A DNA stretch of 64,000 nucleotides from Strix aluco (GCF_031877795.1 NC_133948.1:9966948-10030947), one strand, 5' to 3'; shown: positions 23,601 through 36,867, counted from the stretch's first letter. The notes: a model not told the origin generated them from the letters alone. A program made the numbers and translations.

Positions 23601-24900
23601 TGCTCTCCAGGTCCTTCCTGGCCAATTCCTGGCAGGTTTTTTGCAGAGATTTCTCAGCGCTTAGTGCTTCTGTGTGCCCTTGCCATGGGGCTGTGCCTGT
23701 CCCCATGGGCCATGGGGTAGCATGTGCCTATGTGTTGTGTCCAACACAGACCTGCTCACCCCAGCCTCTGCTGGGGCCGCTGAGCACCATTTCTATGTTT
23801 TCCAACCCAACTTGGCCCCAGAGACCTTGGGGTGAGAAGCCAGGATGAACACTGCTTCCCTGCCCAGGCAAGGGGGCATTTGCACCCTTTTGGTCCCCTG
23901 GGCTTCTGCTCGATGTCCATGGTCTGAACTTTGATGCAGCTTCTGTTCAAGAGCAGTGTTCAACCACCCCTCAGCTGACTGCAAAGCTGCCGGCAGAAAA
24001 CAAAAATCCACTTCCCAGGTGGTGGCGAGGCTCCTGCGGGAGCTCGCGGGCGCGCTGCTCGCCAGTGGCTCCAGGGAAGCTGTGTCCCCCCTGCCCTGGC
24101 ACGCAGGGCTGCACCAAAGGCCATCTCGTTGAAACCAAGGGAGCATGCTAAGGCTTTGTGTCCCTCACCTAGCAGGAAAAGCAGAATTAATAGCAGTAAA
24201 AGCTGCTGTTTATCTGCCCAATTCCCTTTGGCAGAGCCTGTGGTCCCATAGGAGACCTGCAGCAGCAATGCTGTGTCTGACATGGCCATGCGGTGCAGCT
24301 GCCTGGGAGATCTGCTCTGAGTTGATGCAGTTTGTGCCACTGGTGCTCAGGCTTTAAGGACAGCAAGGTAAAGGCTGTCTTTAGAGATATAGAAATAGTT
24401 TAGGTCAGCTGCAGGTTTTATGATTGCGTGTGAATGGGCTTGCAGGGAAGTAGGGGGTTCTGGTTCAAAAGCAATCCTGCATGCGGGTGACAGGTGCCCG
24501 TACCACGACCAGGGGTTAAGCAAAAGCAGTGAAGAACTAAAGTGCTAAATGCTGCTAAGTCATGGCCAAACCCTCTGAAGGAAGGGGAAGCCCAAGCACA
24601 CTGGAGCCGATGGCTGCCGGAAGGTTGGCACCATGCTGTTGCACATGCAGCCATATAGGTGCAGCATCGGTGGGTGCAGAGGGTTCTTGCAGCCCCCTCC
24701 GGGCACAGGTGACCCCAGCATGGGCAGCATCAGTTCCCTCAGCCAGTGGTGGAGCTGCAGGCATGACTGTGACCACCCTGCAGCTGGTGGGAGCAGCTGG
24801 CAGCTAAACCCAGTGCTCAGACACTGGGTTATAACAATCATATATTTCTGGGATCCCCCCCGCCACCCCTCGCCAGTGGTGTTTGGAAGCAACAGGATGC
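20681..24900. other. Intergenic, proximal to PPIL2; no gene recognised
   Basis: Composition shifts here from A/T-rich to G/C-rich, from about 21.2 kb onward. Long open frames (for example about 220 codons at 21240-21905, which begins with TTG rather than ATG) overlap others on both strands and show no family motif. A small CpG-dense patch sits at about 24024-24062. Confidence 0.6.
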
Positions 24901-27900
24901 CGGAAACCTTGCACCAGGAAGCAGCTTTTATAAGCAAGGGAGGGGATTTGCCAAACAGCCCCCCCAACTTTCAACACTTTGCTTTGGAGAAAGAAAACAA
25001 ACTAAATCAGACTGCACAGGAAGGAGGTGGGCAGCTGCCGGCAACGGCCGGCAACGGGTTACACCATACAGCGCAGCCAGGGATTTCTCGCTTCCTCTCT
25101 TTCTTCGGGAAGCATATTTGTTATCACGGCTGCAGCAGAGGGTTTAACTGCCCTGTGCCGTGACTGTGGGGAAGGGGCTGGAGCCGAGGCTATGCTCAGA
25201 GCTTGGAGAACACAGCCCCTCTGCTTTGGGACACCCACCTCCATGGCAGCGACATCCAACCCCATTGGCTCAGACCTGGGTGTCCCCGTCGCTGCCACCC
25301 ACAGGGACCAGAACCCCGGCTGCAGAGCAAGGCTGTGACCAGGCTGTGGTGCTGGGGGGGACAACGGGGTGGCATCACACCCTCCTGCCCTGGCACACAG
25401 CCACCGGCCTCCACCTGCCCATCCCACACACTGCTTTAGCTCACCAATCTGGCACAAACAGCCAGCAGTGGGTTTGATTCTCGGGCCTTAAACCCTGCAG
25501 CAGAAGACACCTCTAAAAAAGCAAAAGAAGCTCAATGGGTGGATTGGAGAGGAGAGAGGCTCCCAGTGGCATCAGCCCTGCTGCTGTGAAAGCCAGTGTG
25601 GCGGCTCAGTCCCTCCCCTACTCCCACACCCTCCCGCAAATCCTTTGGGCAGTCCCGGCAGGTTTTGGGAGCCTCCAGCCCTGGCCCCTGGTGCCCAGCG
25701 AGCAGCAGTTGTGGCTGTGCAGGATCATGGCCAACCACAGTCTGTGTGTCCCACTCTGGACACCTTTGTTGGGAGGCAGCCGTAGCTGGTGAGCTGCAGC
25801 GCTGCAGGGGGGCCAACAGCCACACCACGGCTGTTTGCAGCCGAGAGCGTGCGTGAAAACGTGCATAGGGATTTTTAAACAAAAAGCATGTTGTGACCGC
25901 AGCCTGGGGCACCCCATGGCCCCGCGAGGGACATTCCCAGTGAAGGGACATGCGGCCATTTGGGACAAACACCAAGGCAGCTCTGACCAGCAGCTCCTCG
26001 GTGCTGCCTGGAGCTGGTGGTGGTAGAAACATGGGGGGAGAGCTGAGCCCGGGGGGGCATCCTATGGTGAAGCTGCGGTGGGGCTGGGGGGCCCAACACC
26101 GCTTTGCTGCAAAGCCTGATCCCTGCAGAGCTCAGCCCTCGTGCCTCGCAGCACTGCTGCGTTCGCGCGGGGCATGGCGGGGGCCGTGGGGGCTGCGCAC
26201 GCACCTCAGCGAGGCCGGCACTGACTCACTCTCTGCTGAGCTCAGGCTCTGCAGCCTGGTGACTTCATCTGCTGGAAATAGCAACCGAGGAGGAACCGTC
26301 TCTCTGTCACCGCCATACCCGTATAGGCACACAGGCGCTCGCTGCTGCCTGCACTTGCTGCCTGCACTGCTGCCCACACCCCAGCCCCAGCCACGGGAGC
26401 TGCTTGAGCCGCGAGGCAGGAGCAGCCCTCTGGTCTTGTCCCCGGCCCGGACACATGCTGGAGCTGCTCTGCACAGGATGGGACAGGATGAGGCCCCGTG
26501 GCTGCACAGGCCCGATGGCATTTGTCAGCCGAGATGCTGCCAGCCCTGCGAGGGACAGTGCAGGATGCTGCTGCAGGAGTCAGGAAAGTCAGAGGGTTTC
26601 AAGGCCTGAGAGATCACGGCTTTATCTACCCCACCTGCTCGTACAGCACAGACAGTACAATTCATGCTCAAGTCAATAATGAGTTCTTGGCTAAAACATG
26701 TCTTCCAGAAAGGCTTCAAGGGAAAATTAATCCTACAGTTCCCCTGGTAGAAAAGCAAAGCCATCACAGCAACCTGAAGTGGCTGTAGCAGATAATGGGG
26801 ACTCTCTGCCTGCTCCTCGCCTGTGTGGACCTCTTGCTCTTATCACGGGTGAGCAGCTGTTCTGGGGTTTGTACAAGCAAAGCATTGCTGGGTCTGCTCA
26901 CAGCAATCCCCAAACAGCTCAACGATGGGTCTGCCACAAAGGCCGGGGGGGTTGAGATCCCATGGGGTGCCCCCACGGGTCTCTATCCTGGTCTTCCCAA
27001 GAGGACAATGCAGGGACAGCGCTCCTGCAGCCGGGGCCAAGCTGGAGGGCTGGCATGGGCACAGGGTGGGTGTCCTACAGGCACTGGTCCCTGTGTCCAG
27101 GACAGGGCTCTGCCACATGGCACACAGGAGAGCGCCTACGGGCATGATGGGCACCTGGTCATGTGCTGCCCAGGGTGGGAGCAGGAGTTTTGCAAAGTCC
27201 CGGGGGTGCTGCAGTGCCAGCGCCAACTTTGCTCCCACCAGTTGCTGTTTAAGGTCAGCAGGGCTGGGGCAAGTGAGCTTGGCACTCACTGTCACTCATC
27301 CCTCATGTACTTGTTAGTCCAGGTTTTCTTTCATAAAAAGGAAAGAAAACTGACCACCTCTCCTGGACCCCTCTGCTCCCTCCGCTGGGGCTCATCCTGC
27401 ACTGCTGGCCCAGGGAGTTGCATCTCTGCAGGGTTTTCTTCTGTGCACGACTCCAGGCTGGTGCCTTGATATTTTCCAGAGATGGGGAGGGTGCGGGGTC
27501 ATCATGCCTTGCTGACCATGCAGGGCCCTGGGCTGGCTGTGGAGGATGTGGCCCACTGCAGCAGCACTTCACTGGCTGCTGTGGGATGGGCTGGCAGGAG
27601 CTGTCACTGCCAGCACGATGCCTTAACCGTGGTGAGAAAAAAACCTCCCAAGCCCCACATCCCTGGGATGGGGGATGCCTGCAGCAAGGGGCCAGCACCT
27701 GCCCCCCCTCCCAGCATTGCTGGGAAGCTTTGGGTATTAAAGCATCCCACCAGGCAGATTTGGTCCCTGTCAGGGTTGTGAAGGGCAGAACAGGCACAGA
27801 GAGCCCCAGGAAGGGCAGGGATCGATCATTCTGCCCAAGGGAGGATGAAGTGCTGGGAATTGGGGTTGTACCCACGGGGCTGTGCACGGGGCAGCTTCCC

Positions 27901-29240
27901 AGGCCCTTCTGCAGTTCCTGACGTCATGGAGAGGCCAAATCTTCCCTTTTACACAGAAAAAAAGGTTCAACTGCAATCACAGCAGGCTGCATTTGACAGC
28001 TCATAACTTAATGGCTTTTAAAAAATAGCCACAGCCTGTTTTAAACACTGGTTGAGGTCTCCTCTACTCTTCCCCTAGAAAGCCTTCTGAGCTCTCACTT
28101 TTCTGATACTAGATACTTTCTCTAATCTTTGGCCTCCATTTATTAATGGGTAATTATATCTATTTGCTTTTGTGCCAACATTGTCCTTTAGCTTGAATAG
28201 TTTTTTTCCCTCCCTAATGTTTGCTTCCCGGTGCTATTTATAGGCAGCAATTGTATCCCCCCGCAGCCGCTGTTTTGCTTGGCTACACAGGCTGTGTGCC
28301 TTCAGCCTCCTCAGAACAGCCCCGCCGCCCTCCTGCCTCCCTCAGCATCCCTTCCTCGAGTGGAGGGGGTTTAGATGGGTGCCCAACCCCTGCCTGGGGC
28401 TGGCAGAAACCTCTCGGGTGGCAGCACTGGCCGAGATGCTTTGGGGCAGAAAGCTGGGGACAGAGACACATGCCTCCAGAGAGCCCTGTGGGGTTATTTT
28501 TTAGGCAGTCCCATGGGGTTATTTTTAAGGCAAAGGCAGGGACTGCTCCAGGTTCCCATTTGCCTTCCCTGTTCCTCCTACCCCATTTCTTTGGGGGGAG
28601 AGTGAGTGGCCAGCAGCACCCAGCAGCGTGGCCCACCAAGGCCGCACCAGGAGTTGCATGATTTTTATCTGCACTTTCATCCCAGGATGAAAAGGATGAT
28701 AGAAAACATTTGTTTTTATGATAAAAGAAATCGACCCTGGAGGAATCTGCCTCCCCAGGGCAGCCTGCAGCAAATCACAGAGATAAGGCACCGACATGCA
28801 GCAAATGCCAAGTGCTTCCAAGCCTCTGAGCGACTGGAGAGCAAATCCCTCCCCACGTGGGAGGAAACCTGCACTGGGTTTCCACCGCTGCTCCCGAGCC
28901 TGGACAATGTGGCCAGTTACAATTTTAGTGGATTTTGTTGGGGTCGGGAGGACCTGCAGAAAGGACACTATTTTTTTTCTTTTAACGAACAGCCAGATTT
29001 TTTTATTACAGACATCTTTGCCACAGATCTCAGTCGAGCTTTTAATAGATGGGTTCCTCGCCAGCGGCAATTGCAAATTGATTGCAGCAGAAATGGCAAG
29101 TGAAGACAAATATAGTGCAGGCTGCCTGCAGGGAGAGCGCACGGAGGAAACGTCGGATGCTATTTTTGGTGCTTTGTCTCCACCGCTTACAGTATTTCTA
29201 ATCTTTGTTTCTCCTTAAAACATGCTTGAGGTTGGCATTA

Positions 29241-29257
29241 TTTTTTTTTTTTTTTTT
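29241..29257. repeat. T17 homopolymer
   Basis: Seventeen consecutive T at the edge of the 28.6-29.2 kb high-complexity stretch. No retrotransposon body seen beside it. Confidence 0.9.
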
Positions 29258-31285
29258 GGTTAAAAAATATTCCCTTCCCTGGAGAAAGGGTGCTGTGTCC
29301 ATGCCCAGCTTTGTGGAGCTGGTGGGTGCCATGGTCCCAGTCGGTGTGGTGGGAGGACAAAGGCGCACTGGTGGTGCTGCCTCCATTCCCTCCGCCGGGA
29401 CTAGAACCGGGCCGGTCTTTCTCCCAGGTGCTGTGTAGGGGCTGACATGGAGCCAAACCCTGATTTCACCCTGATCCATGGGAACCTCATGGGGGGTACA
29501 GGAAAGTTCAGCATGCTTGCTAATAAAAAAAGGACACAACACCATGGGGGCCAGCAGTGGCAGTCCCAGCCCTGCAGCAAGCTATACTGCTTGGCACCAA
29601 TGCACCGAGTTTTGCTCAGTCTCAGCCAGCACCAGGACCCACAGTGACCAGATGCTCCCAACACACAGCGGGACCCAGCTGGGTGCTGCGGGCAAAGTGC
29701 TCGCCCTGGAGTGGAGCAGGCTGCAAAAATCATAAAATCCAGGCATGACCGAAAGTGCACGCAGTGGAGCCCAACTGCGGGGAGGTGGAGAGGGGAGTGT
29801 TGGAAGTCACTCAGGTTCCTTGACAGAGCAGAAAAAACACTCTGAGTTATTGCTGTGTTTGGGGAGCCACAGCTAGGTGACACTGGAGTGATATTAAAGT
29901 CTTGATGGCACTGATGCACTAAACTTCTCAACCCTGGGGGACTATCAGGGACTAAGTGGCAGATTGAGGCACAACCAGACCCCAGCACAGAGGCATTTTG
30001 TTGACACCTGTGTCCATGGGTGTGAGAGCTGAGGCTGCAGTTATAAAGGAGCAGAAATGCTAATAAAAGTGACAAGTAAGCACAGGGAAGATCTGGGTTT
30101 AACCACAGAATAGCAAAATAAAAGCAGCTCATGGCCTTAGTCCTGCACTTTCTGTGTCCACCTGGAAACCTGGGATCTTTGCTGCAGCGGCTCAGGGGAG
30201 ACCATCCCCTTCTCTGAGGATCTGAGGACTGTGTGGTAGCATTTGTGTTTGCCTCATTAGGAGGCTTCTTGGTATGAGAAGCCCCAGATGCTATTCTGCC
30301 ATCTTTTTACACATCCATGTCTGTGCAGACCCCATTTTGCCTTGATTCGATCAAACTGCAATCTGGCGTTCACAAAAAAATCCCTCTGTTTCCCATGTTT
30401 GCCTCTAAATAACATAAAAGCCCCACTCCACCAGCATGCTGGATGGTGCTGGAGTTAAAATAAATATAACAAAGATAGGAAAAAGAAATTGTTCATCAGT
30501 GGCTCATTGAGCCCTCTAACACAGGGAATCTGTGGCCCTTTCATGCCAGGCCAGGCTGACATTGCATGTCCAGCACAGCACAAGGCTCACACCCAACAGC
30601 TCACTGTCACCCACCCCAAGCCAGGGTGGGCTGTGGCTGTTGAGCACCCCCTGGAAAGAAAAAAAAAATAATTAAAAGAAAAAAACAACAAACCCTCATT
30701 CTTTTTTAAGATTTTTAAGGCAGACACTAACATCTACTTCTGGTAATTCCACTGTTGGTGCAGCAGCTCTGGCCACCCGCCCTGCAGTGCTGCTCCCACA
30801 GCCCTGCCGCAGGCCGGCTCCTGTCCCGCTGGGCATCTGCAGAAGAAGGGGCTCGGTGCCACGCTGGGCACATGCCCTCTGCTTGGCATTTCCCAGCTGG
30901 GAAGGTTTTCAGCTGGCCTTGCCACGGCTGGTATGTGCAGATGTACCAGGGAGGAGCGCAGCAACGCTTGGGAGCCATCCAAGGTAAATGCATATATTTG
31001 GTGCAAACATGCATCTGCCCAGCACCGGCACTGGCACCGGTACCACACCTCAACGGGAGGATCTCAACGCTTACCAGTCAAACCCCCTTTTCTGGGGCTG
31101 CAAAGGCCGCAGGGGCAGCACGCGTCAGCTCAGCCCCCTCCCTGAGGTTATTTCGCAAGAGAAGTCAGCTTGTGGAGGAGGTTTTATGGCTGGGGATCAA
31201 AGTCCTTGGCACCCTCCCAGTTTCCCAGTATTTAGCTGTTGCACGGCCCAGGTTTGCAGCTGGGTTTGTGGGCCAGCACCACAGT

Positions 31286-31318
31286 GGGGAGGCAGCGGGG
31301 AGAGGGGGGAGCCCAGGG
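31286..31318 (+). repeat. G-quadruplex-type motif
   Basis: Four G runs of 4, 4, 6 and 3 with loops of 7, 3 and 6 bases, meeting the usual G3+N1-7 pattern on the + strand. Confidence 0.55.
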
Positions 31319-32128
31319 CTTGCAGGGGAGGAAGTCTCAGCCATCCCAGCACTGGGGTGCTGGGGTCAGCCCACTCACCTCTCCCACAGCTGCTCCCACC
31401 ACCGGGCACCCTGGGACAAAGGAATGGGGGTCAAGCCCTGCAGCCACCCTTGGGGAGGGCAGGGGGAACCAAGGCTGCTGGGGAGAGGGACTGGTGGTGA
31501 ATGGGACTCCCAAGCTTCAACAGGCAAAAGGAAGCAGCTTTTCTTTGTCCAGAGACAGAAGCATCGTGTCCAGGTCCTGCAGGCATCCTAGCTAGTGGGG
31601 CTAGTGGGAGCATGGCTGGGTGCTGGCCCTCCCCCACCCCCAATTTGGGCAATGCCAGCCTCACCCCGGACAGTAATCCTGCTTTCTCCATCCTGCTCGA
31701 CCTCCACCAGTCCTGGTCTGTCTCTTGGTCCCCATGGTTCCCAGGTCCTCAGCTGAATAAGCTCATTTCTTGCTGTGCTTTACAGCTACAGACCTTGTGG
31801 AGCGCTGCAAGGAAGCAGGCAGAGACACAACAGAGACGTTAACTAACTTTTACAGCTTTGATTATTTCAGTGCGTATATTTATAGTGAATAACCTGGAGG
31901 GTCACATTTTAAGACACTGATGTATTCCCTCCTCCCCACATAAGGCAAACAGTGTGCTGTGGGGATGCTGGGTGGCATCAGTCATGGGGTGGGGACCGTG
32001 GGGGCAGAGCTCGGCTCACTCCCCAGTGCTGCACCCAGTGCAAACAAGGAAATCAGGTGACACAAATCAACCCCACCTTCCCAGGCCTGAGTTAAACGTT
32101 CTTGGCTTCTCCTCTGCCCATCGTGGTG

Positions 32129-32145
32129 CCCCCCCCCCCCCCCCC
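32129..32145. repeat. C17 homopolymer
   Basis: Seventeen consecutive C (G17 on the minus strand), a strong quadruplex/i-motif former and a likely place for assembly length error. A C10 run occurs at 36858-36867. Confidence 0.9.
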
Positions 32146-34555
32146 ATCAACGCTCTCATCCTGTGGGAGCAAAAAAGCTGGGAACTGTCTTCTTATTTCC
32201 AGAATAAATGTCTTCCCAGAAAATTCCCATCCTGAAGCACTGGCCTATAAGCCTTATCTGTCTGTGTTGGTTTTGCATTTCATTCAGCCATATTTCCATA
32301 ACCACCTACTGGGGGGGAGGCACAGCTGTCACCTCCCAGTGACTGCAAACGGCAGCAAAGGGCTGGGTGTCATCCACCTTCCCCATCACCACCCAGGGCC
32401 GAGGAACCATGGCTCACTCACACCGTCCCTAATCCCCAGCCACGTCACTGCCAGACACTGTCAGCAGACACTGGGCTGGCAAGAAACCAGGCTGGCACTT
32501 GCCACAAAAAAAGGGTAGAAAACTGACGGTTGTGGGGCCGGGAGCTGTTCCTGCTGTATTATTATTGGCAACCTCTGTTATAAGAAAAAAAAAAATAAAA
32601 TTAAGAATAGATGTAAAGAGCAACATGTTTTTTTCGCCGCCCAGCTGAGCTGTCAAGACTAAATCATTGCGTTTCTTTGCAAACACTCGGCAAGGCTGGG
32701 GAAATCTGCTGGGAGCCGGAGCGCTCAGGTCAGGGCTGTCCTGCCAAGAGACGATTACAGCCTGTCCTGGGGCTGGAGGAACAGGGAACGGGGCCAAGAG
32801 CGGCTTCAGGAGGTGCCTTGAGTCCAGGAATAAGATTACAGGCTGCAGGGTCAGCAAAACCCTCTTGCGCTCTGGGCGGCACCTGAAACCTTTCCAGAAA
32901 GGAAACCACCCAGCTCAGCACCACTGTGCCCGGCAAAGGGCCCTCCCGGCGGGGGCAGAGAGGCTCTGGCAGCCCCTGCGGGGAGACAGCAGATGCTCAG
33001 GGAAGAATTAATCAGTCGATACGTGGCATTTCTACTCGGCACTGAAATGAAGGGTCTTGGCTCCTGGCCATCACTCGTGCCTTGTGGCAGGGTGCTCCCC
33101 AGACCCATGCCTGGGCTGTGTCCCACAGCCCTGGGGCTGGGGTGCTTAGAGGTGGAACCCCCCACCCTGCTCCCAGCCTCCTGCCTGTTGATGCACAGAG
33201 ACAGGTCAAACATCTTGGCAGTCTGTGAGCTCCCACAAAAGCACAGATGGCAATTTGTAGTGTGCCCATCTTAAAAAAAAATAACAGAAGAGTAGGTTAA
33301 ACGGCCAGTTCAGCAAAGTGCTGCAGTTAATCTATAACAAAACAGGTTACATGTTGCTAGACCTTGGCCTAATTTTTTTTTTTAGCGTGTATGTGTTTTT
33401 CCCAAGGGTGAGGGCTTGCACGCGCCCCGCTCGCAGCGTCAGGACTGCTCGCTCTGTTGAGGAATCGGCGCCAGCCTGAGCTTCATTCAGCACAGGGCCT
33501 GCTCTGCCGCCTCCACGCCCCTGCCACGCTTTCTTCTTCCATTAACATCAAGCCTGTAGCGCAACGAAGCTGCTGAGAGCAACAGTGAAGTCAAACCAGA
33601 TGCCACTTGGAGCTCATACCAAGGAGACGTTGTCCGGGGCCGTGCAGAGGTGGTGGCAGGGTGCTGAGTGATGGGGAGCAGAGGGGACGGTCCTCGGGTC
33701 TGTGTCCCTGCCCATCGGCTGGCTTCAGCATCCGTCCTGTAACCTGCCCACAAACAGGCAGGTCCCTGCCCAGCACCCTGCACCCCAACGGTGCTGCAGT
33801 AAGCCAGGCACAGACATTCCAGCCAAGTTTTAAGGCAGTGTTGGAGCCAGGTGGTGCTGACAGCAAGGAGATTTCCCCAGGAGGACGACACCCACCTTCA
33901 CTTCGCAGTCCATTGTCTCAGGGGACCAAACATTTGTGCAGCTCAGCCTCACGTAAAAATGGGAAAAAGAGGGGAAAACAGAAAAAAATGGGGAAGCGGG
34001 GTAACCACCAGCTCTATCGATATTGCTGCTGGCTGCTGGTGCCTGGGAAGCCTGACTGGGCCAGCCTGGGCTTCCTGGGCAGATTTCACTGACACGATGT
34101 GAAGGCTGGAGGCACTCACACAGCCCGGGTGCTGCCCTCGCCTCTTGTACATAATTTAAATTAAGGACCTACTGCATGGCTCAGAGAAGACAAGCTTGGT
34201 TTTCAGAGCCAACGTGCACAGAAACCAGAGAAGTTTCCATGAAGCCCTTCACGCTGACAGTGTTGGGTAAAGCCCCAGCTCTTGTTACAAGTCTTGGGAT
34301 TTTTGAGTGGCAAAACTGTAGCATGTTTAATGCTAGCTAACAGGCACCGGAACCACAGCTCCTGTGGTCAGAGGGCTCGGATGTTGCACCTTGGACCGGC
34401 CAGGCTCCCTCCCGGGCAGACAGTGCTGCTCCTTCCCCTGGGAAGGGGTCATGTCCCAGCCAGCAAAGTCAGGCCATGGTATTGCTGGACATCAGCAGCT
34501 CAAGCAAAGCCAGTAACTGCTCCTGGCTGTCAGGCTTTGTCTGATTGTAGCACAG

Positions 34556-34651
34556 CAGAAAGGGAGAAAGAGCTGAGGAGAGAGAGTAAAGGGGGAAAAG
34601 GAAAAAGAAAAATGAGAGAAGAGAGGAAAAAAAGGTAAAGAGAAAAGAAAA
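34556..34651 (+). repeat. Purine (GA) tract
   Basis: About 95 bases that are nearly all A and G on the + strand, with few pyrimidine interruptions. Polypurine/polypyrimidine DNA of this kind can form triplex structure. It may be a decayed GAAA-type microsatellite. Confidence 0.75.
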
Positions 34652-36857
34652 CCCGAGAGATGCAAAGGAAAGCAATGGCAAGGGGTGGCATTGCCGCATG
34701 GTCAGGGGTGTAGTCAGGGCCGTAGAAAGGCTCTGGGGACTCCCACCCCCCCCAGAAGAACAGCTGGACATGCTGCCCACGTCCCATTGCTGGAGTTGCA
34801 TCTCCAGTTATGTTAATTGCACTGAAATTATTTTTCTTTCAACACCACTAGCCTGAGCATCTAATGGCCCCAGCACAGCACCCAGCAACTTGTTTCCCTG
34901 GGTCAGGGTTGGTTTCCAGCAGGAGCTCCCAAAGCCTTCACCTGCCACCCTGAGCTTCCCGGCAGCCTGCCCCACGCCAGGGCTGGCAGCAGAGGAGCTG
35001 TGCCCAGGCACTGCTGGATGCAGGCAGGGCATCCTTACGGGCTCTGGGGCTCCAGTGGACCGACATGGCTCAAACACCCGATTTGCCTGCTTGTGCACAC
35101 AGGCTGTGTCCCTCTGTGCTGTTTTGAAGGGCTGCTTTGCCTCTATAGCTCAAATGGAAAAAGCAAACATTAAAAAACACCCCCCACCCTCTGGCACAGC
35201 TGCAAACACTTCGTCATGCAAACCTCCGTGTAATGGTCGCTGCTGTGTTGATTTAAGAAGCCTTATGGACTGGGTTTCTGCTTGCCAAGCCAGCCACTGG
35301 ATTTCTAAGAAACCAAAGGATGAGGCAGGTAGTTTTGCTGAAAGTTTGTGGCCTGATGTGATCAGACACTGTGCAGTGGAAAAGGACCATAAGTGTCAGC
35401 CACCCTGTGCTATGCTGGGCAGGGAGCAAGAGCCCTTGATAGGCGAAGCTGCTGCTGCCAAGGCAAGAAACGAGTAAGACATCCACACCCAGAGCCCCGA
35501 GAGGCAAAATGAGTCACTGCCCTGTGCTGGCAGCATCCAGCACCGGGGACACGCCAGCCCCACATCCCTGTGGAGTCTTCTCAGGACAGGGGTGGGTGGT
35601 TAAGCGAGGTGGGGACATTTTGGCTACGTTACACAGGGCTCCAGCCAGCAGGACCCACAGTGTGGGGCAAAAGCGTTTTGCCAGCCCACACCTGCCTGCC
35701 CTGTTCACGGCACCGCATTAACCTTTGGATAACATTTTTTTTTCCCTTCCACTGCCTCTCTGTGCAGTCTGGAGCTGGACAGGCTTCACGACAGGACAGG
35801 GTGCAGGTTGCCATTGGGTGATGGGGCATGGAGCCAGCCAGATGCAAAGGGGAGAGCATGGGGAAGCAACAGGGACTCTGGGCTTCGTGGGGCATGGGAG
35901 ACTTCCCAGGCACTGGCTAAATGATGTTAATAAGGGGAGAGGGATGGGGGAAAAAAGGAACAGCAAATCGAGGCTAAAATATATGGAAAAACATCAACAG
36001 CACAATGCAAATGCAAAACCCCAGGGGAGGCCAGCTGATCTGGTCACGATGTGGGTGCAGTCAGGCGCTGGCTGAGGGCTGACAGAGCGCAGAGGCTGCT
36101 GCAGTCTTTGCTGACAGGTCGTCAGCAGCAGGACGGGGCTTCTCCGGACCCCTGACCCCCTGGGAGCTCACCCTGACGGGGTGGAAACCACTGCCACCAA
36201 AGCAGCCCTCCCTACATGCACATATAGGCCCAGGCAGATAAACAGCAAGCTCAGTAAAACCCAGAGTTCAAGACCTTGGTGCCTCTCGGGAGGAACATGC
36301 TAAATAAAGAAACAAAACACGCTGTATTTATGATCTTCCCCATGAATGTGTGTTGCAGACAGGCTGCTGCAGTGTGCACAGCTGTGCTCGGGGAGGGTGA
36401 GGGGAGAGGAGGCTGGGAGGCAAAAAGCACTTTTCCTGGAGAGGTGCACTGCTGTGCACATCTCAACAATGTTAGCAGTGCTTGGTTATCCGGGACTCTC
36501 ACACATCTCAATTCAGCTCCCAAGTTTTATTAAACTTTTTCCCCTCCTGAGTTTGGTATTAAAGGGGTGTCTCGATGCAGCATGTTGCTGCTTACCACTG
36601 TGGTCTCAGTGCATGGTGCCTTTAAGCCTTCCTGATGGTTCCTGCAAACCCCGACTGGTGGTGGGGCTGCTTAAAACGGCTTTGAACAAGCCCTGGGGCA
36701 CAGGAAGAGCTGCCCACCTGCCTGAGCTCCCTGACCCCCGCCCCATCCTGCTGCACCCTCTCCCAGCTGGGCAGGGACACTGGGGGGCACAGCACTGCCA
36801 TACAGACCTGGAAGCACCAAGGCAAATCCCCAGATGGGGCTCAGCCACGGCACACAA

Positions 36858-36867
36858 CCCCCCCCCC
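36858..36867. repeat. C10 homopolymer
   Basis: Ten consecutive C in the intergenic region. Confidence 0.9.

Larger units (their letters stand above)
24901..33600. other. GC-rich intergenic core with many chance open frames and candidate regulatory patches
   Basis: Stops are sparse because of base composition, so overlapping frames of 150-280 codons occur on both strands, the longest at 30755-31591 (+) and 29401-30132 (-). None shows a domain I recognise and none is joined by convincing splice sites. CpG-dense patches lie at about 26155-26220 and 33418-33560. A distinct, less GC-biased, high-complexity stretch lies at 28600-29190. Confidence 0.55.

Noticed and set aside
14856..29257. T19 and T17 runs as poly(A) tails of minus-strand retrotransposed copies
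   Set aside because: No target-site duplications or recognisable mRNA body adjoin either run.
29401..30132. 243-codon minus-strand frame
   Set aside because: No domain; composition is typical of antisense GC-rich noncoding sequence; no splice or poly(A) context beyond chance.
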